In this document: positions 9,345-19,349 of the stretch, piece by piece | How the letters are laid out: each line of letters begins with the position of its first letter | How positions within the stretch are numbered: position 1 is the stretch's first letter | Assembly (NCBI RefSeq): GCF_900167155.1 | Contig: NZ_FUXU01000008.1 | Coordinates: forward strand, 54,426 to 118,425 | Reading direction: 5' to 3' | DNA length: 64,000 nt | Origin: Enterovibrio nigricans DSM 22720 | Lineage (GTDB): Bacteria; Pseudomonadota; Gammaproteobacteria; Enterobacterales; Vibrionaceae | Translations under genes and position numbers: made by a program | The notes under the pieces: model-generated | The model's database searches: none | Told to the model about the DNA's origin: nothing | Seen by the model: the letters and a program-made list of their open reading frames with translations, nothing else

Positions 9345-11789
9345 CTATTTCAGCAACGACGCAATTCGGTTCAAATCTGACAGCAATGCCCCTGCGGTTA
9401 CATCACGTCCAGCGCCAGGCCCACGAATTACCAAGGGGTTTTCACGGTACCACTGGCTTTCAATCGCAAAGATATTATCGCAAGGCAGCAGATTCGCTAA
9501 GGGGTGTTCTTCTTGCAATACTTCAATACCCACTCGCGCTTTTCCTTCGCGGGTCATGCGGGCAACGTAACGCAATACGCCCTGCTCTTTTCTGGCTTTT
9601 TCAAGCCAATCTTCAAGAGTTTCATCCAGTTTGGCACTTTGATCGAGAAAGCTATCCAGTGACAACGATGCTAACGCTTCCGGTACCAATGATTGTACCT
9701 GTACCTGCTCCGGCTCTAACGCTAACCCTGACTCGCGGGCCAGTATTACCAGCTTACGCATCACATCTGCCCCACTGAGATCTTCGCGTGGATCCGGCTC
9801 AGTCAATCCTTGCTGCCAAGCCTGTTCCAAAAGCTCACTGAATTTCACATCCCCATTAAACTGCTGGAACAACCAAGATAAGGTGCCGGAGAAAATACCC
9901 GACAGTGCAATGATTTGATCGCCACTCTCACGCAGGTCGCGCACAGTATGATTGATCGGAAGTCCAGCCCCAACGGTCGCGTTATACAGCCAATAGCGGC
10001 CTGTTTTTGAAAACGCATCCTGTACCTGATGATAAAGCGCTGCGCTTGCCGAGCCCGCCACTTTATTGGCTGACACCAAATGGAAACCCAACTCAGCCAG
10101 TTCCGTGTATTGTGCGGCCAAGGGGGTGCTTGCAGTGACGTCCAGTACCACAATGTCATCAAACGGGTGGTTTAGGAGATGTCCCATCCACTCCGATTCT
10201 TTATACCGCGTCGCTTTCTCTGCAAACTTATCCATCACAGTCGCTGCATCAATGCCGTTAAAATCGACCCACTGATGATCACTATCCTGAACAGAAATCA
10301 GCTCGAAATTCATGCCGTGGCGTTTTTCCAACGCCGCTTTTTGCTCGCTGAAAAGTGATAACCAACGGCTACCGATATTGCCTTTCCCAAGCAATACCAA
10401 ACCAATGCGTCGTTGTGCCTGAAAAAGCTGGCGGTGAATATCCGCGACTAATGAAGAGGTGTTGGCTTTACGAAGCAAGGCGGCAATGCTGAGCCCATTG
10501 GATGACTCACAGATAAATTCCATCGGTTGTCCGCGCAGTTGCTGGTAAAAACCGTGGCAATGCACAGGATTGGCGGTGACGCCTGCACCGACCGCTGCGA
10601 CCATACTGAAACCTTCACGCAGACGAATCTCTGCGGGGATACCCGCGTTCTGCAACTGCTCTAATACGCTGTTAACGACTTCGCCCGTGTAGGCCAGCTG
10701 AATACGATGCTGATCCGCGCTGGATGATGCCGCCAGCGGTTGAATTTGTTTTTTACTCAGTAAGCTTTCAACGTCGCGTTGTGCTGATACAAAATCATGT
10801 GAACGCGGTACGTCAAGCTGCAGCACACACACATCATTTAACGCCGTTACTATCTTCGCGCCACGGCCAGAAGCTAGTACCCGCTCAATACGCGTTGAGC
10901 CGGACTCAGGCTCGTAGCTGCAACGAAGGTTCAAATCAATATTGCTTTGTGCCACAGGTTGGAGTGTGCGGGTATGTAAAACAGGTGCAGCTAAACGTGC
11001 CAGCTCTGCGGCTTCATCTAACCGCAACAGCGGCAAAAGACAAGCATCGGTTACTACGCGCGGATCTGCGCTATATACGCCAGCCACATCACTCCAGATG
11101 GTCACGCGCGAGGCATCCGCCAAGGCACCAATAATCGTGGCTGAATAGTCCGAACCGTTGCGACCTAACAATACAGTTTCGCCCGCTTTGTTCTGCGCCA
11201 TAAAACCAGTGATGACGATGCGTCTTTGGGTATGTTGTATAAGCTGTTCTTTTAACAGCGGCCACGAGCTTGCACGATCCACTTCAGGTTGCGCACCACG
11301 TTCTGCACGAAGAAATGAGCGTGAGTCCAACTTTACTGCTGGCAGACGAAATTGAGTCAACAGTGATGACAACAGGCGTGCTGACCAGACTTCACCAAAG
11401 CCTTGAATCCATGCGCGCTGCGCATCTGAAAGCGGTCCTTCCGCCGCTTTCGCCATTTCACTGAAATCGTTATAGAGCAAGTCCACAAGATCTTGCTTTT
11501 GATCACCCTCAATCAGGTTTTCAATAAGATCCTGCTGATATTTACGCAGGCTTTGAAAGCTTTCGTGTGCAAGACGGCCATCCAGACTAAGCTGAGCCAG
11601 CCATTCAATCAGTCTATTGGTGGTTTTTCCTGCTGCCGACACCACGATAATGTCGGTCGCACCACTGTATTGCTCTAAGATTTTTTCCACGCGGCGAAAA
11701 CAATCTGGATCGGCTAAGCTACTGCCGCCGAATTTGTGTAACTGACGGGAATGCAACTGTTGAGGGGATACTGCTTCAACCGCGCTCAT
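9345..11789 (-). CDS. metL: Bifunctional aspartate kinase II / homoserine dehydrogenase II
   Basis: Catalyses the first and third steps of the aspartate pathway, feeding methionine synthesis. 814 residues. The N-terminal aspartokinase domain (about 1-300) has LHKFGGSSLADP and FLRAERGAQPEVD. A regulatory linker follows, then the homoserine dehydrogenase domain from about residue 455, with the nucleotide-binding motif LVLLGKGNIGSRW, the segment VSANKVAGS near 570 and GTLSWLF near 645. Its ATG overlaps the metB stop by 4 bases, so the two are translationally coupled. It is regulated with metB by MetJ. Confidence 0.97.
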   Translation of the reverse strand: MSAVEAVSPQQLHSRQLHKFGGSSLADPDCFRRVEKILEQYSGATDIIVVSAAGKTTNRLIEWLAQLSLDGRLAHESFQSLRKYQQDLIENLIEGDQKQDLVDLLYNDFSEMAKAAEGPLSDAQRAWIQGFGEVWSARLLSSLLTQFRLPAVKLDSRSFLRAERGAQPEVDRASSWPLLKEQLIQHTQRRIVITGFMAQNKAGETVLLGRNGSDYSATIIGALADASRVTIWSDVAGVYSADPRVVTDACLLPLLRLDEAAELARLAAPVLHTRTLQPVAQSNIDLNLRCSYEPESGSTRIERVLASGRGAKIVTALNDVCVLQLDVPRSHDFVSAQRDVESLLSKKQIQPLAASSSADQHRIQLAYTGEVVNSVLEQLQNAGIPAEIRLREGFSMVAAVGAGVTANPVHCHGFYQQLRGQPMEFICESSNGLSIAALLRKANTSSLVADIHRQLFQAQRRIGLVLLGKGNIGSRWLSLFSEQKAALEKRHGMNFELISVQDSDHQWVDFNGIDAATVMDKFAEKATRYKESEWMGHLLNHPFDDIVVLDVTASTPLAAQYTELAELGFHLVSANKVAGSASAALYHQVQDAFSKTGRYWLYNATVGAGLPINHTVRDLRESGDQIIALSGIFSGTLSWLFQQFNGDVKFSELLEQAWQQGLTEPDPREDLSGADVMRKLVILARESGLALEPEQVQVQSLVPEALASLSLDSFLDQSAKLDETLEDWLEKARKEQGVLRYVARMTREGKARVGIEVLQEEHPLANLLPCDNIFAIESQWYRENPLVIRGPGAGRDVTAGALLSDLNRIASLLK

Positions 11790-12952
11790 TGCTGGCTCTC
11801 TCTTACTTTATCAAATGCATATTTTAGGTCTGCGACCAGATCACTATGATCTTCCAAACCAATAGACAAACGCAATAGCGTTGCAGCGATCCCCGCCTCA
11901 GCTTGCGCTTCGTCTGACATCGCGCGATGGGTCATCGAGCCCGGGTGGGTAACTAAGCTTTCCACACCGCCCAATGATTCGGCCAAAGAGAATAGCTTAA
12001 GTGAGCCGAGGAAAAGTTTCAGCTCTTCTTCGCTGCCTTTAAGCTCAAAGCTCAACATTCCACCGAAACCTGATTGTTGTTTCTTCGCAATCTCATGACC
12101 TGGGTGTTCTGGCAGCGACGGATGATAAATAACTTTCACCAACGGCTCATGTTTAAGGAGCTCCAAAATCGCTGCACTGTTTTCTTCATGCTGACGCATT
12201 CTTACATTGAGGGTGCGTAATCCACGTAGCGTCATATAACTATCAAACGCATTTCCGGTTGCACCAATACAATTTCCCCACCACTTAAGTTCGTCAGCGA
12301 GTTCGGCATCTTTCGCTACCACCACACCACCAACAGTATCGGAATGGCCATTGATAAACTTAGTGGTCGAGTGGACCACAAAATCTGCGCCTAGCGTTAG
12401 CGGTTGTTGCAGAGCGGGAGATAAGAAGGTGTTATCAACTGCTACCCATGCACCAACTGCCTGCGCTTTCTTACAAATTTCGGCAATATCTACCACACGA
12501 AGCAACGGGTTTGATGGGGTTTCAATCCACACCAACTTAGGGTTGTTCTCTAGAGCTGCGTTCAATGCTGTGCTATTCGTCTGGTCAACAAACGCAACGT
12601 TGAATGCCCCTTTCTTCGCACGTGAATCGAACAAACGGTACGTCCCGCCGTAACAATCATGCGGTGCGACGATAAGATCGTCAGGAGAAAGTAATGACAA
12701 CATAAGGTTGATGGCTGACATGCCGCAGTTCGTCACCACTGCACCCGCACCATGCTCTAGTTCAGATAGCGCTTTTTCCAGCAAGCTACGTGTTGGGTTT
12801 CCGCCTCGTGCATAATCGTACGTTGGCACTTCGCCAAATTCAGGGAATTCGTAATTTGTTGATAGATAAATAGGTGGAACCACTGCATGATGTTGAGAGT
12901 CGGTAGTGATGCCAGTGCGTACTGCGATGGTTGCTGACTTCTTGTCGTTCAT
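11786..12952 (-). CDS. metB: Cystathionine gamma-synthase
   Basis: PLP enzyme that joins an acylated homoserine and cysteine into cystathionine on the way to methionine. The start at 12952 gives MNDKKSATIAVRTG, aligning with E. coli MetB, with GGGAAG upstream; the frame is open 26 codons further but runs into the operator. 388 residues; the PLP-binding Lys lies in HSTTKFINGHSD near residue 200, and YDYARGGNPTR and AESLGGVESL are family motifs. First gene of metBL, divergent from metJ. Confidence 0.97.
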   Translation of the reverse strand: MNDKKSATIAVRTGITTDSQHHAVVPPIYLSTNYEFPEFGEVPTYDYARGGNPTRSLLEKALSELEHGAGAVVTNCGMSAINLMLSLLSPDDLIVAPHDCYGGTYRLFDSRAKKGAFNVAFVDQTNSTALNAALENNPKLVWIETPSNPLLRVVDIAEICKKAQAVGAWVAVDNTFLSPALQQPLTLGADFVVHSTTKFINGHSDTVGGVVVAKDAELADELKWWGNCIGATGNAFDSYMTLRGLRTLNVRMRQHEENSAAILELLKHEPLVKVIYHPSLPEHPGHEIAKKQQSGFGGMLSFELKGSEEELKLFLGSLKLFSLAESLGGVESLVTHPGSMTHRAMSDEAQAEAGIAATLLRLSIGLEDHSDLVADLKYAFDKVRESQQ

Positions 12953-13021
12953 TATGTGCTTCCCTGTCTTTAATGATCGTATTTCGAGCAGATTATACGC
13001 AACCTTAACCATTAATTTATG

Positions 13022-13053
13022 AGACGTCAATCCTTCTGGACGTCTATATGTCT
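13022..13053. promoter_or_regulatory. MetJ operator between metB and metJ
   Basis: Four contiguous met boxes: AGACGTCA (7 of 8), ATCCTTCT, GGACGTCT (7 of 8) and ATATGTCT (6 of 8). A further weak box, AGCGGTCG, lies in phase at 13062-13069. The array sits in the divergent promoter region, as in E. coli, so it should control metBL and metJ itself. Confidence 0.88.
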
Positions 13054-13161
13054 TTACATATAGCGGTCGATATCGCTAGAATTTGATGTTCATCCAATTT
13101 GGGCGAGTTGTTTCCCGCCTTGACAACAACTTGTATAGATAAACTGCTAAGAAGGTGACCA

Positions 13162-13479
13162 ATGGCAGACTGGAATGGCGAATATATTAACCCGTACGCT
13201 GAGCACGGAAAAAAGAAAGAGCAGGTCAAGAAAATCACCGTTTCTATCCCGCTGAAAGTGCTTAAGATCCTGACCGATGAGCGTACACGCCGTCAGGTAA
13301 ACAATCTGCGACACGCCACCAACAGTGAACTGTTGTGCGAGGCGTTTTTACACGCATATACCGGTCAGCCATTGCCAACGGATGATGATATTCGCAAGGA
13401 CAAAGCTGATAGCGTGCCTGTGGAAGCTAAGCGCATTATGAAAGAACTCGGTATCGAGTTTAACGAAGAAGAGTATTAA
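13162..13479 (+). CDS. metJ: Methionine regulon repressor MetJ
   Basis: Ribbon-helix-helix repressor that uses S-adenosylmethionine as co-repressor. The 105-residue protein is almost the same as the E. coli one: the beta-ribbon segment [13 protein letters not shown] (residues about 22-34) contacts DNA, and [20 protein letters not shown] forms the helices and SAM site. The start has AAGGTGA upstream. It is divergent from metB across the met-box array, and its targets in this window are metB-metL and metF. Confidence 0.98.
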   Translation: MADWNGEYINPYAEHGKKKEQVKKITVSIPLKVLKILTDERTRRQVNNLRHATNSELLCEAFLHAYTGQPLPTDDDIRKDKADSVPVEAKRIMKELGIEFNEEEY

Positions 13480-13498
13480 CTTCGTCAGCGCAAAGACA

Positions 13499-13530
13499 AA
13501 AAAACCAGCCGTTTGGCTGGTTTTCTTTTT
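13499..13530. terminator. Bidirectional terminator between metJ and maeB
   Basis: The stem AAAACCAGCC/GGCTGGTTTT has a GTTT loop and T-runs on both sides, between convergent genes. Confidence 0.88.
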
Positions 13531-13548
13531 GTTGCCTGACTGAAAGAC

Positions 13549-14799
13549 TTATTTATCTTCCATGTAGTTTTCAGGCATCTCAATACGCGCAACACCAGAT
13601 GCAACCGCTGCATCAGCCACCGCTTTCGCAACGCGTGGAAGCAGACGTGGATCCATCGGTTTTGGAATGATGTAATCTTTACCGAACGTCAACGCGTCAA
13701 CACGCGCAGCCTTTAACACTTCAGCCGGAACCGGCTCTTTCGCAAGAGAACGAATGGCTTCAACCGCCGCTAACTTCATTTCATCGTTGATTCGACTAGC
13801 ACGTACGTCTAGCGCACCACGGAAGATGAAAGGGAAACACAAAACGTTGTTTACCTGATTAGGGTAATCTGAGCGACCTGTCCCCATGATCAAATCATCA
13901 CGCACAGCATGCGCCAGTTCAGGCTTGATTTCTGGATCCGGGTTAGAGCATGCAAACACGATTGGGTTGTCTGCCATCAGCTTCAGCGCTTCTGCAGGCA
14001 GAAGATCTGGGCCGGATACACCCAAGAAGATATCAGCACCTTCAATCACGTCTTCAAGCGTACGCTTGTCCGTGTTGTTCGCAAACAATTGCTTATACTC
14101 GTTGATATCATCACGACGGGTATGGATAACTCCTTTGCGATCCAGCATGTAGATTTTCTCACGCTGTACGCCACATTTGATCAACAGCTCCATACATGCA
14201 ACCGCTGCGGCACCCGCGCCCAGACACACAATCACCGATTCCTTGATGTCTTTGCCTTGTATCTCCAGTGCATTCAGCATACCTGCAGCCGTCACAATCG
14301 CGGTGCCGTGTTGGTCATCGTGGAAGACAGGCACATGACAACGCTCAATCAGTTGCTTTTCAATCTCGAAACAATCAGGGGCTTTAATGTCTTCTAAGTT
14401 GATACCACCGAAAGTATCAGAGATGTTCGCCACCGTATCGACGAACTCTTCAATGGTACGGTGTTTCACTTCGATATCGATAGAGTCCAAACCGGCAAAG
14501 CGTTTGAACAACAAAGCCTTACCTTCCATAACAGGCTTTGAGGCCAGAGGACCAAGGTTGCCCAAACCCAAAATCGCCGTACCGTTTGAAATAACCGCAA
14601 CCAAATTGCCTTTCGCAGTGTATTTATAAACGTTATCTGCATCTTGCGCGATTTCGCGCACTGGCTCTGCCACTCCTGGACTGTATGCCAGTGCAAGATC
14701 TTCAACAGTATCTGCAGGTTTGGTAAGTTCGATTGAAATTTTACCGGGTACTGGGTAGGCGTGGTAATCCAGAGCCTGTTGGCGCTTGTCTTCAGACAT
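13549..14799 (-). CDS. maeB: Malic enzyme (malate dehydrogenase, oxaloacetate-decarboxylating), short form
   Basis: Oxidative decarboxylation of malate to pyruvate. 416 residues from MSEDKRQQALDYHAYPVPGK, preceded by AGGAAA; the frame opens 25 codons earlier but without support. The N-terminal malic domain has AYSPGVAEP and VFHDDQHGTAIV, and the NAD(P) domain has VCLGAGAAAVACM near residue 190. It stops at the end of the malic-enzyme part and lacks the phosphotransacetylase-like C-terminal half of E. coli MaeB (759 residues), so cofactor preference and acetyl-CoA control cannot be assumed to match E. coli. The symbol is by family. Confidence 0.9.
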   Translation of the reverse strand: MSEDKRQQALDYHAYPVPGKISIELTKPADTVEDLALAYSPGVAEPVREIAQDADNVYKYTAKGNLVAVISNGTAILGLGNLGPLASKPVMEGKALLFKRFAGLDSIDIEVKHRTIEEFVDTVANISDTFGGINLEDIKAPDCFEIEKQLIERCHVPVFHDDQHGTAIVTAAGMLNALEIQGKDIKESVIVCLGAGAAAVACMELLIKCGVQREKIYMLDRKGVIHTRRDDINEYKQLFANNTDKRTLEDVIEGADIFLGVSGPDLLPAEALKLMADNPIVFACSNPDPEIKPELAHAVRDDLIMGTGRSDYPNQVNNVLCFPFIFRGALDVRASRINDEMKLAAVEAIRSLAKEPVPAEVLKAARVDALTFGKDYIIPKPMDPRLLPRVAKAVADAAVASGVARIEMPENYMEDK

Positions 14800-15327
14800 G
14801 TCGTTTTCCTGACTGTATTTGTTATTGGCGAAGAAACTTTGCTGCTGGCCTTGCATGCAAGCTAAAAAGGGCAAACAGCCGTTTTGGGAAATGCCAAAGT
14901 GCGCATTTCACCACCGCAAAATGCCTGACTGCATCTAAACAATGTGCCGCTAATTCTTTGAGTTTAGCTGACTAATAACACGAAAAGTGTACACACTGAC
15001 TATGACGCTTAGAGGTCAAGCATAGGCGGCACAAAAAAGGAATGACAAGATGTTAACGCAGTGACGTTCAATGAACCAGCCATTCACTTGGATAAAACCA
15101 ATCGGAATAAAAAATCGAGTAAATATGACGCAGAGGAATAATACAAAGGAGAGATGACACAAGAATGGCGCGGATTAGGTGTACACATACCCCTTACTTC
15201 AAATCGTACAACGCTGTATTAGGCAGCCTCAAACAGCCCGAATATTCATCGTCTTCGTTCAATTGGTATAAGTGTCATAGTCTACCTATACTCAATGATG
15301 TAAAAGGTCTTACACGCTGTAACGGCA
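14800..15327. other. Intergenic region between maeB and the rpmE terminator
   Basis: About 530 bases with the maeB promoter region at its left end. Short plus-strand readings start after AAGGAG at 15147-15152, but they are brief or run antisense through rpmE. I see no supported gene or RNA. Confidence 0.5.
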
Positions 15328-15328
15328 T

Positions 15329-15360
15329 AAAAAAAGGGTGCTTTCGCACCCCTTTTTTTA
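15329..15360 (-). terminator. Terminator of rpmE
   Basis: The stem AAAAGGGTGC/GCACCCCTTTT with a 4-base loop and flanking A/T runs lies 12 bases beyond the rpmE stop. Confidence 0.88.
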
Positions 15361-15371
15361 TTCTAACAAGA

Positions 15372-15584
15372 TTACTTGCTAGCCAGCATGCCGAAACGCT
15401 TGTTGAAGCGGTCAACACGGCCACCGGTATCAACAACACGTTGAGTACCAGTGTAGAATGGGTGACACTTGTCACATACGTCCAGGTTGATGTCGCGACC
15501 CAGAGTAGAACGGAATTCAAAAGTGTTGCCGCAAGAGCATTTTGCTGATACAGCTTTGTATTCTGGATGGATACCAGCTTTCAT
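15372..15584 (-). CDS. rpmE: 50S ribosomal protein L31 (zinc-binding form)
   Basis: Small protein of the large ribosomal subunit, forming bridge B1b. The start at 15584 gives [20 protein letters not shown] (70 residues) with AGAGG upstream. The four cysteines in CSCG and CDKCHP are the zinc ligands of the C+ form, which is the form made when zinc is plentiful. Single-gene unit with its own terminator; divergent from priA. Confidence 0.97.
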   Translation of the reverse strand: MKAGIHPEYKAVSAKCSCGNTFEFRSTLGRDINLDVCDKCHPFYTGTQRVVDTGGRVDRFNKRFGMLASK

Positions 15585-15617
15585 AGGGATAACCTCTAAT
15601 AAAGGCCGTGTCGCTCT

Positions 15618-15632
15618 CCCGATCTTATCGGG
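15618..15632 (-). promoter_or_regulatory. Hairpin in the rpmE leader
   Basis: The inverted repeat CCCGAT-CTT-ATCGGG lies about 34 bases before the rpmE start. It would sit in the 5' leader if transcription starts near the TACAAT (minus strand) at 15655-15660. A role in L31 autoregulation is possible but not shown. Confidence 0.35.
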
Positions 15633-15830
15633 CACCACACGTCGTTAACATACAATTGTAAGGCGCGAAATTCTAATCAAGGTGACCGCGGATCGCAACT
15701 TTTTTGTTCAATTCATTTTCATCACCAGCTATCTACACACCACCAAAGAATTTTTCGCTGCATGCTTTTCGCCCTTCGTTGTCATAGGTACACTGTCGCC
15801 TATACACCTTAACCAAAATGTACGCATTCA

Positions 15831-18026
15831 ATGACTCCAACCATTGCGCAGGTCGCCCTGCCGGTTCCACTACACAAGACCTTTGATTATCGCATTACCA
15901 ATGACGTCCCCGTCGTGGGTGGTCGCGTGCGCGTACCGTTTGGTAAGCAATATAAGGTGGGCATTGTTACCGCATTGGTTAACACCTCTGAATTTCCGTT
16001 CGAGCAAATAAAGCCCATTAACGCCGTCTTGGACACATCGCCGCTTTGGCGTCCTTCTTTATATAAATTGCTTAACTGGGCGAGCCGTTATTACCAGTAT
16101 CCATTAGGTGATGCTCTTGCGACCGTCATGCCCGGCCACCTCCGTAAAGGGAAACCCGCGTATCGCGAACGAGAAAAACTGTGGTCGCTCACCGATGCAG
16201 GCCGAGAACAACCTATGTCTGCATTAAGCCGCGCACCCAAACAAGTGCGCGTGCTGACATTGTTGCGCTCAGGGGCGATGACCCACAGTGATTTACTGGA
16301 ACAAGAGGTATCAGCCCCTATACTCAAAACCCTTGAGGAAAAGGGGTGGATTGCCGCGTGTATTGATAATCCTATCGAATCTTGGCAACGACGCTATGCC
16401 GTGATCGAAGACAAGCCGACACTCAACCATGAGCAGGCAATGGCCGTGGCTACCATCAATGCCAACCCAGAGTTTGGCTGCTACTTGATTGAAGGCGTCA
16501 CGGGATCGGGCAAAACTGAGGTGTATCTGAATCTACTTGAACCCGTACTTTCTCGTGGTCAGCAAGCCTTGATTCTTGTACCGGAAATTGGGTTGACGCC
16601 ACAAACCATCAACCGGTTTAAACAACGTTTTGACGTACCAGTAGAAGTCCTTCACTCCGGTCTCAACGACACAGAACGCCTCAACGCATGGGTCGCAGCC
16701 AGAGATAACGAAGCTGCTATTCTCATCGGTACCCGCTCTGCCCTTTTTTCGCCATGCAAATCTCTCGGCATCATTATTGTTGATGAAGAGCACGACGCCT
16801 CCTACAAGCAGCAGGACTCATTCCGCTATCACGCGCGCGATCTTGCCGTGATGCGTGGGCATGAAGAAAATATTCCCGTCATTTTAGGGTCTGCCACACC
16901 CTCATTAGAAAGCCTGCACAACGCCACAACAGGTAAATACCATCATCTCGCTCTTTCCAAGCGTGCAGGTAATGCCGTGAAAGCCAAACATGGCGTGCTG
17001 GATATTCGAGGCCTCTATCTTGAAGCTGGACTGTCGGCCCCTTTGATTGCTGAGATGCGTAAGCACCTCAATGAAGGCAATCAGGTGATGCTATTTTTGA
17101 ATCGACGCGGCTACGCGCCAGCGTTGATGTGCCATGAATGTGGCTGGCTGGCTGAATGTAAGCGATGTGATGCTTACTACACGCTTCACCAACAAAGTGG
17201 CGAACTTCGCTGCCATCATTGTGGCTCTCAACGCCCCATTCCACATCAATGTGGCGGTTGTGGTTCAACACAACTTATCAGTGTCGGTGTCGGCACCGAG
17301 CAATTAGAGTCGCATTTAACAACGCTCTTCCCGGAATACAAAACCATTCGAATCGACAGAGACAACACCCGTCGAAAAGGGGCTTTGGAGTCCTACCTCA
17401 ATGCCATCCACAACAAAGAGTATCAAATCCTCATTGGCACGCAGATGCTGGCAAAAGGCCACCATTTCCCAGATGTCACACTGGTTGCCCTAGTGGATGT
17501 GGATAGCGCGCTGTTCAGCAACGACTTTCGTGCGCCTGAAAGGCTGGCGCAGCTCTTTGTTCAAGTCGCAGGCCGAGCTGGTCGCGCCAGCAAACCTGGC
17601 TTTGTACTGCTTCAAACTCACCACCCAGAGCATGCACTGTTGCAATCTCTTATGCATAAGGGATATGACAGTTTTGCACGTGCCGCTTTGATGGAACGTA
17701 AACAGACACAATTACCCCCGTACAGCTTCTTTGCTCTGATCCGTGCCGAGGGGCACCAGAGTGACATGGTCGAGCAATTTCTTTATCAGGCCAGAACCGT
17801 GTTTGAGGCCAGTCCGTTAGACAATGATGAATGTGCGGTAATGGGCCCAGCCCCTGCGCCTTTGCATCGTCGATCTGGACGGTTCCGTTGGCAATTAATT
17901 TTTCAAGCACCGAGCCGAAGAGTTTTGCAACAACGCCTGTCAATTGCACTACCTGCGATACGCCAATTACCGCTTTCGAAGAAAGTACGTTGGTCACTCG
18001 ATATCGAACCCCAAGACATGAGCTGA
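15831..18026 (+). CDS. priA: Primosomal protein N' (replication-restart helicase)
   Basis: 3'-5' helicase that recognises stalled forks and reloads the replisome. 731 residues: an N-terminal 3'BD domain (MTPTIAQVALPVPLHKTFDY), a winged helix, helicase lobe 1 with Walker A GVTGSGKTEVYL near residue 225 and DEEHDASYKQQD near 320. A zinc module follows with eight cysteines (CHECGWLAECKRCD and CHHCG...CGGCGS, about 435-485). Helicase lobe 2 ends with QVAGRAGR near 583. Divergent from rpmE and upstream of cytR, a conserved order. Confidence 0.97.
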   Translation: MTPTIAQVALPVPLHKTFDYRITNDVPVVGGRVRVPFGKQYKVGIVTALVNTSEFPFEQIKPINAVLDTSPLWRPSLYKLLNWASRYYQYPLGDALATVMPGHLRKGKPAYREREKLWSLTDAGREQPMSALSRAPKQVRVLTLLRSGAMTHSDLLEQEVSAPILKTLEEKGWIAACIDNPIESWQRRYAVIEDKPTLNHEQAMAVATINANPEFGCYLIEGVTGSGKTEVYLNLLEPVLSRGQQALILVPEIGLTPQTINRFKQRFDVPVEVLHSGLNDTERLNAWVAARDNEAAILIGTRSALFSPCKSLGIIIVDEEHDASYKQQDSFRYHARDLAVMRGHEENIPVILGSATPSLESLHNATTGKYHHLALSKRAGNAVKAKHGVLDIRGLYLEAGLSAPLIAEMRKHLNEGNQVMLFLNRRGYAPALMCHECGWLAECKRCDAYYTLHQQSGELRCHHCGSQRPIPHQCGGCGSTQLISVGVGTEQLESHLTTLFPEYKTIRIDRDNTRRKGALESYLNAIHNKEYQILIGTQMLAKGHHFPDVTLVALVDVDSALFSNDFRAPERLAQLFVQVAGRAGRASKPGFVLLQTHHPEHALLQSLMHKGYDSFARAALMERKQTQLPPYSFFALIRAEGHQSDMVEQFLYQARTVFEASPLDNDECAVMGPAPAPLHRRSGRFRWQLIFQAPSRRVLQQRLSIALPAIRQLPLSKKVRWSLDIEPQDMS

Positions 18027-18206
18027 ACAAATTTCATTCAACTAAACCGATCGACATCACGGTATTCTTGAAATAACTGTTAACATGACCATGTTTAATA
18101 CAGCCCCATATGATTAAGATAGAGGGTGTAGACAATAGTTGTCTCATTGCTGTAGGTCCCTCATGGGAAGCATTTGCCAATAAAAACAAGCAAGAGGAAA
18201 ACTACT

Positions 18207-19211
18207 ATGGCGACAATGAAGGATGTTGCCCATCTGGCTGGCGTCTCAACGGCGACGGTTTCTCGTGCGCTGATGAACCCGGAGAAGGTGTCGGCGTCTA
18301 CGCGTAAAAAAGTCGAACAAGCGGTGATGGAAGCGGGCTACAGCCCTAATTCACTCGCTCGCAACCTAAGACGCAATGAGTCAAAAACCATTGTTGCGAT
18401 TGTTCCTGACATCTGTGATCCCTATTTCACTGAAATCATCCGCGGCATTGAAGAAGCGGCAATGGAGCATGGCTATTTGGTTCTGCTTGGTGATAGTGGT
18501 CAGCAGGAAAGTCGCGAAAGTTCTTTCGTCAATCTCGTCTTTACTAAGCAAGCAGATGGCATGCTATTGCTCGGCACCGATCTTCCCTTTGATGTCAGTA
18601 AACCAGAACAAAAAAATCTGCCGCCTCTTGTCATGGCTTGCGAATATGCGCCGGAGTTGGAACTACCAACCGTCCATATCGACAACCTGACCGCCGCGTT
18701 TGAAGCCGTTAACTATCTGACCCAAGTTGGTCACAAGCAAATTGCTCAAATAACGGGTGCTACAGATGCCGCATTGACTCAGTTCCGAGTGCAGGGCTAT
18801 CAACAAGCGTTGCGCCGTGGTGGCATCATTATTAACCCTGCTTACACAGTGGCTGGTGACTTTACTTTTTCCGCGGGTGCACGAGCAATGACAACTTTGC
18901 TTTCGCTACCGACACCTCCTACCGCCGTGTTCTGCCACTCTGATGTGATGGCAATCGGTGCAATGCAGCAGGCTAAGCGTTTGGGTTTCCGTGTACCTCA
19001 CGACATTTCCATCGTTGGCTTTGATGACATTCAGTTTGCGGAATATTGTGACCCTGCACTGACGACGGTTTCTCAGCCTCGCTATGACATCGGCCGCCAA
19101 GCCATGTTGATGCTGCTGAAAATCCTCAAGGGCAACGATGTTCAGGCAGGCTCTCGCCTGCTCGATGCGCAGTTAGTGATTCGCGAAAGCGTCGCGCCGC
19201 CGTCGAGGTAA
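18207..19211 (+). CDS. cytR: LacI-family nucleoside regulator CytR
   Basis: Cytidine-responsive repressor of nucleoside uptake and catabolism genes, acting with CRP; in vibrios also known to affect competence. The start at 18207 (MATMKDVAHLAGVSTATVSR) has AAGAGGAAA upstream. Residues 3-25 are the helix-turn-helix, RNLRRNESKTIVAIVPDI is the hinge and start of the periplasmic-binding-like domain, and FCHSDVMAIGAMQQ and ISIVGFDDIQFAEY are the typical C-terminal motifs. 334 residues. It lies between priA and ftsN as in E. coli, which supports CytR over other LacI paralogues. Confidence 0.93.
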   Translation: MATMKDVAHLAGVSTATVSRALMNPEKVSASTRKKVEQAVMEAGYSPNSLARNLRRNESKTIVAIVPDICDPYFTEIIRGIEEAAMEHGYLVLLGDSGQQESRESSFVNLVFTKQADGMLLLGTDLPFDVSKPEQKNLPPLVMACEYAPELELPTVHIDNLTAAFEAVNYLTQVGHKQIAQITGATDAALTQFRVQGYQQALRRGGIIINPAYTVAGDFTFSAGARAMTTLLSLPTPPTAVFCHSDVMAIGAMQQAKRLGFRVPHDISIVGFDDIQFAEYCDPALTTVSQPRYDIGRQAMLMLLKILKGNDVQAGSRLLDAQLVIRESVAPPSR

Positions 19212-19220
19212 AGCACACAG

Positions 19221-19278
19221 GGGCAATTGACCTTCCAGAAATTGCAGCAACACTGCACACTGGAAGATCAATCGCCCT
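19221..19278 (+). other. Long stem-loop between cytR and ftsN
   Basis: GGGGCAATTGACCTTCCAG (19221-19239) pairs imperfectly with CTGGAAGATCAATCGCCC (19261-19278), enclosing an inner hairpin TGCAG/CTGCA. There is no clear T-run, so it may be an RNA-stability or attenuating structure rather than a full terminator. Confidence 0.5.
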
Positions 19279-19349
19279 TGAGCACTGGCTTAGTTCCAAG
19301 CAAGCCAGTACCATATAGCTAACGACTCGAACAAAAGATACGCAAATCA

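Noticed and set aside
15165..15548. 127-codon plus-strand reading with AAGGAG about 12 bases before its ATG
   Set aside because: Its second half runs antisense through rpmE and the rpmE terminator, it has no recognisable motif, and the spacing of the ribosome site is poor.
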